A stretch of 64,000 bases of DNA, from positions 1,178,001 through 1,242,000 of the forward strand of contig NC_019973.1 in the NCBI RefSeq assembly GCF_000230995.2, written 5' to 3'. Positions 9,808 through 17,970 of the stretch are shown here, in pieces; the first letter of the stretch is position 1; each line of letters opens with the position of its first letter. Made by a program: the position numbers and the translations under genes. Below the pieces are notes generated by a model. The model was not told the DNA's origin. It did not search any database and saw nothing but the letters and a program-made list of their open reading frames with translations. Origin of the DNA: Mesorhizobium australicum WSM2073 (GTDB lineage Bacteria; Pseudomonadota; Alphaproteobacteria; Rhizobiales; Rhizobiaceae).

Positions 9808-10619
9808 TGCGCGCCTTCGTCATTGCCGTCTTTGCGTTCCTCTATCTGCCGATCGTGCTGGTCGTGCTGTTTTCCTTCAACGCCGGCCACCACGCCAGCG
9901 AGTTCACCGGTTTCTCGGTGCAGTGGTATGGCAAGGCCCTGTCCAACCCGTTCCTGGTCGAGGCGCTGAAGAACAGCCTGTTCATCGCCAGCACCAGCGC
10001 CCTGCTGGCGGCGGTGTTCGGCACCGCGGCGGCGCTTGGCCTGGCGCGTGTCGGCGCCAGAACCCGCGCCGTCTTCGACGGGCTGCTTGGCGCGGCGATC
10101 GTCGTTCCGGGCGTCGTCATCGGCATCTCGACGCTGGTCGCGCTCGTTCAGCTGTTCGCGGTCGTCAATCCGTTCCTCGCCTCGGTCTGGCCGGGCGACC
10201 AGCCGCCGCGCCTGTCGCTCGGCTACGGCTCGATCATCGCCGCGCATGGCCTGTTCTCGATGGCGCTGGTGACGATGATCGTCGGCACGCGGCTCGGCAG
10301 CCTCGATCGTAATCTGGTCGAGGCCTCCAGCGATCTATACGCCACGCCGTTGACGACCTTCCGCTCGATCGTCCTGCCGCAGATCATGCCGGCGGTGGTC
10401 GCCGGTTTCCTGCTCGCTTTCACCTTCTCCTTCGACGACTTCATCGTCGCCTTCTTCGTCGCCGGCGCGCAGACGACGCTGCCGATCTATGTCTTTGCCT
10501 CTATCCGGCGCGGCGTAACGCCGGAGATCAACGCCATCGCGACGATCGTGCTCGTCGCCTCCGTCCTGCTCGTGGTGCTTGCCCAATGGCAACTGCGCCA
10601 GCGCAAGCCGTCAAACTGA
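9807..10619 (+). CDS. Polyamine-type ABC transporter permease (PotC type)
   Basis: Second inner-membrane permease, 270 residues, beginning MRAFVIAVFAFLYLPIVLVV. It has the EAA-loop (LVEASSDLYATPLTTFRSI, then LPQIMPAV) and the PotC-like membrane segment around FSFDDFIVAFFVAG. The reading frame stays open far upstream because of high GC; the true start is the ATG overlapping the PotB-type stop. It completes the transporter started at 6600. Confidence 0.87.
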   Translation: MRAFVIAVFAFLYLPIVLVVLFSFNAGHHASEFTGFSVQWYGKALSNPFLVEALKNSLFIASTSALLAAVFGTAAALGLARVGARTRAVFDGLLGAAIVVPGVVIGISTLVALVQLFAVVNPFLASVWPGDQPPRLSLGYGSIIAAHGLFSMALVTMIVGTRLGSLDRNLVEASSDLYATPLTTFRSIVLPQIMPAVVAGFLLAFTFSFDDFIVAFFVAGAQTTLPIYVFASIRRGVTPEINAIATIVLVASVLLVVLAQWQLRQRKPSN

Positions 10620-10629
10620 AAGCCGCTCC

Positions 10630-11391
10630 ATGATCCTCAAAGACCGCATCGCCGTGGTGACAGGCGCCGGCTCCGGCATCGGACGTGCCGGCGCCATGAT
10701 CATGGCCAGGGAAGGCGCGGTGGTCGTCATCGCCGACAGGGACGGGACCGCCGGCGAGGCAACGGCCGCGGATATCCGGGCGGCGGGCGGCCGGGCCGAG
10801 GCGATCGCGACCGACGTCTCGAACGACAATGCGATCGACCAACTCATCGTCGGCACGCTCGACAGACATCAGCGCATCGACATCCTGCATAATCATGCCG
10901 GCATCCAGGTCGGCGGCACGCTGACCGAGGTCGAGACCGCCGGCATGGACGCATCCTGGCGGGTCAATGTGCGGGCGCAATTCCTCGCGGCGAGGATCGT
11001 CATGCCGTCGATGATCGCGCAAGGCGGTGGCGTCATCCTCAACACGGCTTCGAATTCGGGTGTGTTCTACGACCGCGAGATGATCGCCTATGCGACGTCG
11101 AAACATGCCGTGGTGGCGATGACCAGGCAGATGTCGCTCGACTATGCCCGGCACAATGTGCGCGTCAACGCGCTTTGCCCGGGCTGGGTCGACACCCCAT
11201 TCAATGAGCCGTTCATCGCCCAGATGGGCGGACGCGAGGCGATCGAAACCTATGTCCGCACCAAGATCCCGATGGGGCGCTGGGCGGTGGCCGAAGAGAT
11301 CGCCGAGGCGATCCTGTTCCTCGTCTCGGACCGTTCATCCTTCATGACCGGGCAAGCGCTGGTGATCGATGGCGGCGAGAGCATCGGCTGA
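10630..11391 (+). CDS. Short-chain dehydrogenase/reductase
   Basis: Classical SDR oxidoreductase of 253 residues using NAD or NADP. The cofactor motif is TGAGSGIG (11-18), the catalytic pair is Y154 and K158 in YATSK with Ser near 141-143, and the NNAG motif reads NHAG at 88-91, a tolerated variant. It starts 10 bases after the permease stop and is probably the last gene of the transporter operon. An amino-aldehyde or hydroxy intermediate of the imported amine is a plausible substrate, but the family does not allow a specific call. Confidence 0.82.
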   Translation: MILKDRIAVVTGAGSGIGRAGAMIMAREGAVVVIADRDGTAGEATAADIRAAGGRAEAIATDVSNDNAIDQLIVGTLDRHQRIDILHNHAGIQVGGTLTEVETAGMDASWRVNVRAQFLAARIVMPSMIAQGGGVILNTASNSGVFYDREMIAYATSKHAVVAMTRQMSLDYARHNVRVNALCPGWVDTPFNEPFIAQMGGREAIETYVRTKIPMGRWAVAEEIAEAILFLVSDRSSFMTGQALVIDGGESIG

Positions 11392-11675
11392 CGCTGCTTT
11401 CATCGATCGACCTTTCCCAGTTCAGCCCCGCTTTTTCTGTCGTTTCGCGGGATGCCGGACGGCACAAGACCATGGTCTGGCGGGTATGGGACTTCAGTGC
11501 CAAGCCAGGTAAAGCTGTGTATTTCCTTATCTTTTCAAGGGGTTGTTGATCCGACGCAGCGCGCGCTCTCGGATTGAGACCGCATTTGTCTAAAGTTTAC
11601 CGGGTATGATTAGCGATTTCTCATACGCAGGTGGTTCAGCGGTGGGCGAGTGCGGCGATTCCCGAGGAGATTAGC

Positions 11676-12494
11676 ATGACAAACCGGAAAACACTGTTCG
11701 CGGCCGTGGCCGCATTGGCGCTTCTGGCGTCTCCGGCGCTCGCCGGCAATGGGCATGGCAATGGCGGCGGCAATGCTGGAGGCAATGGCGGCGGCAACGG
11801 CAATGGCGGCGGCAATGGCGGCACCCATGGGAATGGCAACGGCAACAGCGGTGCTTCGCACGGCAAGTCGTCGGCACCGGGACGGGCAGCCAAGACGGAC
11901 ACCGACACAACGGCCGACGCCACGGTCGATACGAACACAAAGGTCTCGTCCGTGCCCAAGGAGAAGAATATCCACGCCAAGCTTGGCCGGCTGAACTCGC
12001 TGCAGCGCAACGTCAACGCCTATATGAACTCCAAGAGCAAGAAGTTCGCCGCCGTTCAGGCATTCGTGACGCAGTCGGCGAAAGCCAAGAACGCGCAGAC
12101 CGCGGCTGCGGCGGCCGCTGCCACAGCTGCCGCGGCCCAGGCTCAACTGGATACGCTGAATTCGCAGTTGAGCGCACTGACGTCGCTGTCTCAGGCCGAA
12201 ATCGACGCCATGACAGCCGAACAGCAGGCGGCCCTGCCCGGCCAGATATCGGCGCTGCAGGCTGACATCACTGCCCAGCAGGCGGTGGTCGACGCCGACA
12301 ATACTGCGGCCGATGAGGCTGCGGCCGCGGCTGCGGCGGCAGCGGTCGGCACCGATGATGCATCGCTCGATGCGGCGCTGACCGACATGGCCAACAAGCC
12401 GGTCGACGCCGAGGTCACGGCCTGGGCCCAAGGTGTTCTTGCCGGCAAGATCGACCAGACGGCGGCCAAGCTTCAGGCGGGAACGACGCCGTAG
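11676..12494 (+). CDS. Secreted Gly/Asn-rich and Ala-rich protein, function unknown
   Basis: 272 residues, not assignable to a family. It has a clean Sec signal peptide (MTNRKTLFAAVAALALLASP then ALAG), then about 45 residues of low-complexity Gly/Asn/His sequence (repeats of GNGGGN), an acidic Thr-rich linker and a predicted helical, possibly coiled-coil C-terminal half rich in Ala and Gln. A GAGGAGA ribosome site sits just before ATG 11676. The 284 bases upstream hold no gene. The composition suggests an extracytoplasmic structural or surface-associated protein; that is inference. Confidence 0.7.
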   Translation: MTNRKTLFAAVAALALLASPALAGNGHGNGGGNAGGNGGGNGNGGGNGGTHGNGNGNSGASHGKSSAPGRAAKTDTDTTADATVDTNTKVSSVPKEKNIHAKLGRLNSLQRNVNAYMNSKSKKFAAVQAFVTQSAKAKNAQTAAAAAAATAAAAQAQLDTLNSQLSALTSLSQAEIDAMTAEQQAALPGQISALQADITAQQAVVDADNTAADEAAAAAAAAAVGTDDASLDAALTDMANKPVDAEVTAWAQGVLAGKIDQTAAKLQAGTTP

Positions 12495-12568
12495 CGGTTC
12501 GTCGCTGAAAAGGCCCGTAGTCACCAGAGGAGATGCCGCTGGGCTTGGCCTGGCGGCATCGTTTTCCT

Positions 12569-12850
12569 CCTGGAGCCGTTCCCGCTCAACGACAACGCAG
12601 AACCGCTTCTCGCTTCGACCTGATTGTCGGCGAAAAAAGCCGAGCGCGGCTTGTCGACTGGCTGGTGGCCAACAAGACCGGTGGTGAGCGCATCAGGGCG
12701 GGCCTGCCGAGAGGCTTGAAATGCGGCGACAAGACCGGGACCGGCGAGCGCGGCAGTACCAATGATGCCGCCGTCATCTGGCCGGCCTCGGGCCATCCGG
12801 TTCTGATGTCGATCTATCTGACCGGCACCGAGCAGAGCCTGAACGGCGCG
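12569..12850 (+). pseudogene. Class A beta-lactamase remnant (C-terminal part)
   Basis: The frame reads a recognisable class A serine beta-lactamase tail: ARLVDWLVANKTGGERIRAG, then GDKTGTGERGSTNDAAVIWP, which holds the KTG box of the active site, then a final strand ending IYLTGTE. The N-terminal part with the SxxK nucleophile and the SDN loop is absent, and the sequence before about 12620 reads only as fragments in shifted frames. Without the Ser nucleophile the remnant cannot hydrolyse beta-lactams. It sits between a secreted-protein gene and a second decayed gene, so this 600-bp stretch is a site of gene loss. Confidence 0.75.
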
Positions 12851-13094
12851 GCTCTGCCGCGCCGCCGGTTTCACACACATCCAGCCGTTCCGGGTCATGC
12901 ATCAACGTCTTCCGGCTGAAGCAATCGTTGCGCGAGCACCTCAATACACTCGACCATCTCGACAACCGGCGATATGAAATGGGTGCCGATCTGTTCGCAT
13001 CCCCTGCGCCTCTCCCGCAGCCAGGGACCGCAGGCGGCCAGGCAAGGAGCCGCACTGTTCGGCGTGATCAGCCGGCCGGATTGAAGAGGATGAA

Positions 13095-13489
13095 TTGACG
13101 CGTAAAGCCAGCCCGACCATCGCGCTGTTTTCCAAGGCGGGCTCTGGCGCCGCGCTGAACTGCATTGGCATCGCACAGGCCTTGCCCGCCCGGGGCGCCC
13201 AGCCTTCATCCACCACGGCGGCAATAAAAGCTTTTGCGAGGCGCTGCGCTTCGGCGTGCCGTCGCTGATCATGCTCTATTGCTGGGACGACAATGCGCAA
13301 CGCGCCGGAGAGACCGGCGATCATATCGGCCGCGACGGCTGGACCGAAGGGGGATTGAAGAGAGCCATTCTCGGCCTGCTGGCCGATGACGCCACGCCCG
13401 CCCGCCTCAGGGACAATTCAGCCGAGATGGCGCTGAAATCCGGAACGGACGTGGCCGCGCAAGCCATTCTCTCCCCGATACGGACATGA
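13095..13489 (+). pseudogene. Glycosyltransferase remnant with internal deletion and frameshift
   Basis: A TTG start at 13095 with GAGGA upstream opens a frame reading SPTIALFSKAGSGAALNCIG and then AQALPARG, like the N-terminus of a macrolide/UDP-glycosyltransferase (GT1, MGT type). From about 13200 the homology continues in another frame with the C-terminal nucleotide-sugar-binding region: FIHHGGNKSFCEALRFGVPS, then a DNAQR motif. Roughly 250 residues of a normal enzyme are missing between them. The C-terminal frame ends at TGA 13487-13489, overlapping the ATG of the next gene. The 240 bases between the two remnants (12851-13094) hold nothing I can support. Confidence 0.7.
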
Positions 13490-14865
13490 ACGAAATGCTT
13501 GATAAGAACACGAATACCGCAATCAACGACCCCAAGGCCTGGCTCACGCAGCACGGCATCACCGAGGTCGAGTGCCTGGTGCCCGACATGAACGGCGTGT
13601 TGCGCGGCAAGGCGCTGCCGACCGCCAAACTCCTCAAGGCGCTGGAAGACCGCGCGCTCTACCTGCCGAGCAGCGCCTTCCTGGTCAGCATCGACGGTCG
13701 CTATTCCGGCTCTATCGACGAGGGTTTTGCTTATTCGGACCCCGACATGCGCATGGTGCCCGATGTCTCGACGCTGTGCCTGGCGCCGGGGGCGGGGGCG
13801 GGCAAGGCCTATGTCTTCGCCGACGCCTTCCACATGGACGGCAGGCCATGGATGGCCTCGCCACGCCATGTGCTGCGCGCCGTGCTCGATCTCTATCGCA
13901 AGCGCGGCTGGGGCGCGGTGGTGGCGCCGGAACTTGAATTCTATCTGACCGCACCGAATCCCGATCCGGACAAGCCCCTCACCGCCCCGGTCGGCGCCAA
14001 TGGCCGCGCCGAGGGTGTGCAGCATCCCTATGACATGGCCGCGCTGGAAGAATTCGAGCCGGTGATCCGGCGCATCTACGACTATTCAGCGGCGGCCGGT
14101 CTGCCGCTCGACACGCTGATCCATGAATCGGGTACGGCGCAGCTGGAAATCAATCTGCTGCATGGTGACGCCCTGCCGCTGGCCGACCAGGTGCTTTTGT
14201 TCAAGCGGTTTACGCGCCAGGCCGCGCAGCAATGCGGCATGCATGCGACCTTCATGGCCAAGCCGATCGCGGCCCAGGCCGGCAGCTCGATGCATCTGCA
14301 CATGTCGGTCGTCGACGAGGCCGGCAATGCGCTTTTCGCCAGCGGCGACGATGCCGACACCGGGATGTTCGGCCACTTCATCGGCGGCTTGCAGAAATAC
14401 GTTCCGGAAATCATGCCGCTGTTCGCGCCAAACGTGAACTCTTTCCGCCGCATAAGGCCCAACCACAGCGCACCCGCCAATATCGAGTGGTCGCATGACA
14501 ACCGCTCCTGCGGCCTGCGCGTGCCGGCGGGGGGACGCGCCGCGCGGCGGGTGGAGAACCGGCTGCCTGGGGCGGATTGCAATCCCTATCTGGCGATCGC
14601 CGGGTCGCTGCTTGCCGGCTATCTCGGCGTCGAGCAGAAATTGGCGCGCTCGGCCGAGGCGTCGGGCAATGCCTACAAGGTCAGGAGCACGCTGCCTAAG
14701 ACCATGGAGGAGGCGCTGGATCGTTTCGAGGCTTGTGCCCCGGTGCGAGAGCTGTTGGGCGAGGATTTCTTCCAGACCTATTTGCGCGTCAAGAGCGTCG
14801 AACTCGACCTGTTCCAAAGCGTGGTGACGAGCTGGGAACGCGACCACCTCTTGCTGAAAGTGTGA
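13486..14865 (+). CDS. Glutamine-synthetase-family ligase (gamma-glutamylpolyamine synthetase-like)
   Basis: ATP-dependent ligase of the glutamine synthetase superfamily, 459 residues, close to PuuA-type enzymes that join glutamate to an amine. Visible elements are the beta-grasp N-terminus (VPDMNGVLRGKALP), the metal-binding region ELEFYL, the Glu-rich ESGTAQLEINL, GSSMHLHMSV around the ATP/metal His, and NHSAPANIEWSHDNRSCGLR for substrate Arg residues. It follows the decayed glycosyltransferase with an ATGA overlap and is followed two bases after its stop by an amine-oxidase-like gene. With the upstream transporter this suggests gamma-glutamylated polyamine or amine catabolism; the exact amine is unproven. 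Confidence 0.85.
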   Translation: MNEMLDKNTNTAINDPKAWLTQHGITEVECLVPDMNGVLRGKALPTAKLLKALEDRALYLPSSAFLVSIDGRYSGSIDEGFAYSDPDMRMVPDVSTLCLAPGAGAGKAYVFADAFHMDGRPWMASPRHVLRAVLDLYRKRGWGAVVAPELEFYLTAPNPDPDKPLTAPVGANGRAEGVQHPYDMAALEEFEPVIRRIYDYSAAAGLPLDTLIHESGTAQLEINLLHGDALPLADQVLLFKRFTRQAAQQCGMHATFMAKPIAAQAGSSMHLHMSVVDEAGNALFASGDDADTGMFGHFIGGLQKYVPEIMPLFAPNVNSFRRIRPNHSAPANIEWSHDNRSCGLRVPAGGRAARRVENRLPGADCNPYLAIAGSLLAGYLGVEQKLARSAEASGNAYKVRSTLPKTMEEALDRFEACAPVRELLGEDFFQTYLRVKSVELDLFQSVVTSWERDHLLLKV

Positions 14866-14867
14866 TC

Positions 14868-16166
14868 ATGGCATCTTCAACGGGTTTCAATTCCGGTCTC
14901 GACATCGGCAAATCCTACTACGTCGCCACCGCCAATCCGGCGCCGGACCATCCAGCGCTCGTCGGCGATGCCGAAACCGACTTGGTCGTCGTCGGCGGCG
15001 GCTGCACCGGGCTGTCGGCCGCCCTTCACGCCGCCGAACGCGGGCTGAAGGTGGTGCTGCTCGAAGGCGGCAAGATCGGCTGGGGCGCATCGGGCCGAAA
15101 TGGCGGCCAGATGATCCCCGGCCTGCGCAAGGGCGCCAAGGGTCTGGTCAAGCTCTACGGAGCCGAGCGGGCCAAGGTGCTGTTCGACCTCGCTTTCGAG
15201 GCGCGCGGCCTGGTGCTCGACATCATCGAACGCAATGCCATCGAGTGCGATCTCAGGCTGACCGGCCATCTGGTCGGCGCGGTCAACGGATCCGACCTCG
15301 AGGATCTGGAAGAAGAGGCCAAGTGCCTCGAGAGCGTGATGAAATTCCGCGATGTCGAGATACTCTCGGCGGCGGCGGCTCGGGCCAAGGTCGACACGCC
15401 TTATCATGGCGCCATGTATGAGCCGCTCGGCGGCCACATGCATCCGCTCAACTACACGCTTGGGCTTGCCCGCGCGGCTGTCGCGGCCGGCGTGGTCATC
15501 CACGAAAACTCGCTGGCCGTGAAGCTGGAGCGCGAACCCTCGATCCGGGTCTCGACGGCAAAGGGATCGGTGCGGGCCAGACATGTCGTGCTGGCGGGCG
15601 ACGCGCTGCTCAACGGGCTGGAGCCGCGCGTCAACAGTCGCATCATGCCGGTCGGTAACTACATTGTCGCCACCGAGCCGCTGGAGGGCGCGCGCAACGT
15701 CATCCCGGCCAATGTCGCGGTGTCCGACACACGCTTCGTCGTCAACTATTACCGGATGTCCGCCGATGGACGCCTGCTGTTCGGCGGCGGCGAGCGCTAC
15801 ACGCCGTCACCGCCGGCCGACATTGCCGGCTTCGTGCGGCCGCACATGGAGAGCACCTTTCCGCAACTCAAGGGCTGCCGCATCGACCATGCCTGGGGCG
15901 GGCTGGTGTCGGTAACGACGTCGCGGCTGCCGCATGTCGGGCACTATGGCGAGGTCTATTTCGCGCACGGCTATTCAGGCAAGGGCGTCATCCTGTCGAC
16001 GCTCTCGGGCAAGCTTTTGGCCGAGGCGATCACCGGCGATGCCTCACGGCTCGACCTGTTCTCGACGCTGACACCAATGCCGTTCCCGGGCGGCACGGCG
16101 CTGCGCGGGCCGCTCTATGTGCTGGGCATGCTGTGGTACGCGATGCGGGACCGGATCAAGCATTGA
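14868..16166 (+). CDS. FAD-dependent amine oxidoreductase (PuuB-like, DAO family)
   Basis: Flavoprotein of 432 residues in the DadA/PuuB/ordL family. The dinucleotide-binding motif VVGGGCTGLSAALHAAE lies near residues 41-57, followed by GWGASGRNGGQMIPGLRKG, the stretch that in PuuB-type oxidases packs on the flavin. The C-terminal flavin-binding segment is AHGYSGKGVILSTLSGKLLA. It probably oxidises the gamma-glutamyl-amine made by the ligase encoded immediately upstream. The Ala/Gly-rich frame extends upstream inside the ligase gene, but ATG 14868 is the natural start. Confidence 0.85.
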   Translation: MASSTGFNSGLDIGKSYYVATANPAPDHPALVGDAETDLVVVGGGCTGLSAALHAAERGLKVVLLEGGKIGWGASGRNGGQMIPGLRKGAKGLVKLYGAERAKVLFDLAFEARGLVLDIIERNAIECDLRLTGHLVGAVNGSDLEDLEEEAKCLESVMKFRDVEILSAAAARAKVDTPYHGAMYEPLGGHMHPLNYTLGLARAAVAAGVVIHENSLAVKLEREPSIRVSTAKGSVRARHVVLAGDALLNGLEPRVNSRIMPVGNYIVATEPLEGARNVIPANVAVSDTRFVVNYYRMSADGRLLFGGGERYTPSPPADIAGFVRPHMESTFPQLKGCRIDHAWGGLVSVTTSRLPHVGHYGEVYFAHGYSGKGVILSTLSGKLLAEAITGDASRLDLFSTLTPMPFPGGTALRGPLYVLGMLWYAMRDRIKH

Positions 16167-16220
16167 GGGCGCTATTTAGACGCTGGCGGGCCAACGCCAG
16201 GGAAGCCTAACAGGCCTCTA

Positions 16221-16991
16221 TCAGACGACAAAGAAATCCTCGACACGCTGTCTGGCCTCAAGCAGCGCAGGCAAGATCTCCCGCTCCATATCCGCGACGG
16301 AAAACCGTGCCGACTGGGTCGAGACATTGATCGCCGCGACCGTGCGCCCAGCGCGGTCGCGGATCGGCACGGCGATGGAGCGCAGGCCGAGTTCCAGCTC
16401 TTCGTCGACGATGGCGAAGCCATCCATTCTGGCTTTGGCAATGGCCTTTGCCAGCAACGGTCTTTCAACAATTGTCTTCGGCGTCCGCCGCTCGACCGTT
16501 GCCTTACGGAAGAAGGCGTCCAATTCCGCCGGTGTCAGCCCCGCCAGCAGCATCCGCCCCATCGAGGTGCAATAAGCGGGTAGCCTGGTGCCGACATCGA
16601 GCGATACGCTCAGGATCCGCCGGCCGGGAATGCGGGCGACATAGACGACATCTTGGCCCGACAGGATCGCTGCAGAGCAGGCCTCGTTCAGTTGCGCGGC
16701 GACCGCGCGCATGATCGGCGCGGCGAAGCTCCACAGCGAGGCGCCGCCGAGCCAGGTGCGGGCAACGGTCAGCAGGCGCGGGGACAGGGAGAATAGACGC
16801 CCGGATTGCGTCGCATAGCCGGTAGCGGTGAGCGTCAGCAGGAATCGCCGGGCGCCGGCACGGGTCAGGCCGGCTTGTTCGGCCATTTCGGTCAGGGTCA
16901 TGCCGGAGGGATGGCGGGCCAATATCTCCATCACGCCGAGTCCGCGCTCGAGCGAGCCGACATGGTCACGGGAAACGGTCTCGTCGTCCAT
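16221..16991 (-). CDS. pcaR: IclR-family regulator of the pca genes
   Basis: Transcription factor of the IclR family, 256 residues from ATG 16991 (GTG 17030 would give 269). The N-terminal winged helix-turn-helix is HVGSLERGLGVMEILARH, then LTEMAEQAGLTRAGARRFLL. The C-terminal effector domain has RILSVSLDVGTRLPAYCTSM and the final GLRSIAVPIRD...AINVS block typical of PcaR/PobR/CatR-type members. It is divergent from pcaIJF, which is the usual arrangement for the protocatechuate-pathway activator PcaR that responds to beta-ketoadipate. The symbol rests on context as much as on sequence. Confidence 0.82.
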   Translation of the reverse strand: MDDETVSRDHVGSLERGLGVMEILARHPSGMTLTEMAEQAGLTRAGARRFLLTLTATGYATQSGRLFSLSPRLLTVARTWLGGASLWSFAAPIMRAVAAQLNEACSAAILSGQDVVYVARIPGRRILSVSLDVGTRLPAYCTSMGRMLLAGLTPAELDAFFRKATVERRTPKTIVERPLLAKAIAKARMDGFAIVDEELELGLRSIAVPIRDRAGRTVAAINVSTQSARFSVADMEREILPALLEARQRVEDFFVV

Positions 16992-17073
16992 CTCATCTCT
17001 CGGTCCGGGCGATCTCGCCACGATTGACACCCCGGCTCAACGGAGTTTAGAAAGTATCGCATTCAATACATAT

Positions 17074-17088
17074 GTTCGCAATGCGAAC
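17074..17088. promoter_or_regulatory. Perfect 15-bp dyad, probable PcaR operator
   Basis: GTTCGCA, one base, then TGCGAAC: a perfect inverted repeat 25 bases before the pcaI start, in the gap between the divergent IclR-type gene and pcaI. Its GTTCG...CG pattern resembles the GTTCG-N5-CGCAC site I recall for PcaR of pseudomonads. Operator function is inferred. Confidence 0.55.
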
Positions 17089-17112
17089 TTTTTCGGACTG
17101 GGAGCCGCCGCG

Positions 17113-17970
17113 ATGGTCAAGTTCCTGCCACTGAAACACGCCGTGGCCGAGAACCTGGGCAATGGCGACACGGTCGCCTTTGAAGGCTTCACCCATCTGA
17201 TCCCGACAGCCGCCGCGCATGAGGCGATCCGCCAGCGGTTTCGCGACCTGACCCTGATCCGCATGACGCCGGACCTGATCTACGACCAGATGATCGGCAT
17301 GGGCATGGCCAAGAAGATCGTCTTCTCCTATCTCGGCAATCCCGGCGTCGGCCTTTTGCGGCGCGCCCGTGACGCCATCGAGAACGGTTTCCCCCGCTCG
17401 ATCGCGGTGGAGGAACACAGCCATGCCGGCATGGCCAATGCGTATGAGGCGGGTGCGGCCGGCCTGCCCTGCGCGGTGTTCCGCGGCTATCACGGCACGG
17501 GGCTGGCTGATGTCAATCCGAACATCAAAGCGGTGACCTGTCCGTTCACCGGCGAGATGCTGGCGGCCGTGCCTTCCATCCGGCCCGATGTCACTTTCAT
17601 CCATGCGCAGAAAGCCGACCGGAAAGGCAATGTGCTGGTCGAAGGCATCATCGGCGTCCAGAAGGAGGCGGTATTGGCGGCGAGGCGCGCGGTGGTGACG
17701 GTGGAGGAGGTGGTCGACAATTTTGACGATCTTCACCCCAATCTGACCGTGCTGCCGCGCTGGACGATCGCGGCGATCTCGGTCGTGCCCGGCGGTTCGC
17801 ACCCCTCCTATGCCCATGGCTATTATGCGCGCGACAATGCCGCCTATCTCGAATGGGACGAGGTCGCGGCCGACCGCGAGAAATTCCGGGCCTGGATGCA
17901 GGCAAACGTGATCGAGAAAAGTCCCGACGATTTCGCGGCCCGGGTCTCGCATCTGCGGAACGCGGCATGA
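17113..17970 (+). CDS. pcaI: 3-oxoadipate CoA-transferase subunit A
   Basis: Alpha subunit of a family I CoA-transferase, 285 residues; moves CoA from succinyl-CoA to beta-ketoadipate in the protocatechuate branch of aromatic degradation. The CoA-transferase fold starts with KHAVAENLGNGDTVAFEGFT, and GMANAYEAGAAGLPCAVFRG and AADRKGNVLVEG-like segments follow (here KADRKGNVLVEG). The open frame runs back to 16828 through the regulator, but ATG 17113 is where homology begins. It overlaps pcaJ by four bases. Glutaconate-type CoA-transferases look similar; the pcaJ, pcaF and IclR context decides the call. Confidence 0.85.
   Translation: MVKFLPLKHAVAENLGNGDTVAFEGFTHLIPTAAAHEAIRQRFRDLTLIRMTPDLIYDQMIGMGMAKKIVFSYLGNPGVGLLRRARDAIENGFPRSIAVEEHSHAGMANAYEAGAAGLPCAVFRGYHGTGLADVNPNIKAVTCPFTGEMLAAVPSIRPDVTFIHAQKADRKGNVLVEGIIGVQKEAVLAARRAVVTVEEVVDNFDDLHPNLTVLPRWTIAAISVVPGGSHPSYAHGYYARDNAAYLEWDEVAADREKFRAWMQANVIEKSPDDFAARVSHLRNAA

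Noticed and set aside
12895-13090. Minus-strand frame with a segment like a racemase-type C-terminus (LAACGPWLRERRRGCEQ and ISPVVEMVECIEVLAQ)
   Set aside because: Looks faintly like the end of an Asp/Glu or hydantoin racemase gene and could be a third remnant, but there is no start, no upstream domain, and the match is too weak to list as a feature.
16183-16200. Hairpin CTGGCG-GGCCAA-CGCCAG between the convergent oxidase and IclR genes
   Set aside because: Short 6-bp stem with no T-run on either side; could be a bidirectional terminator but support is thin.
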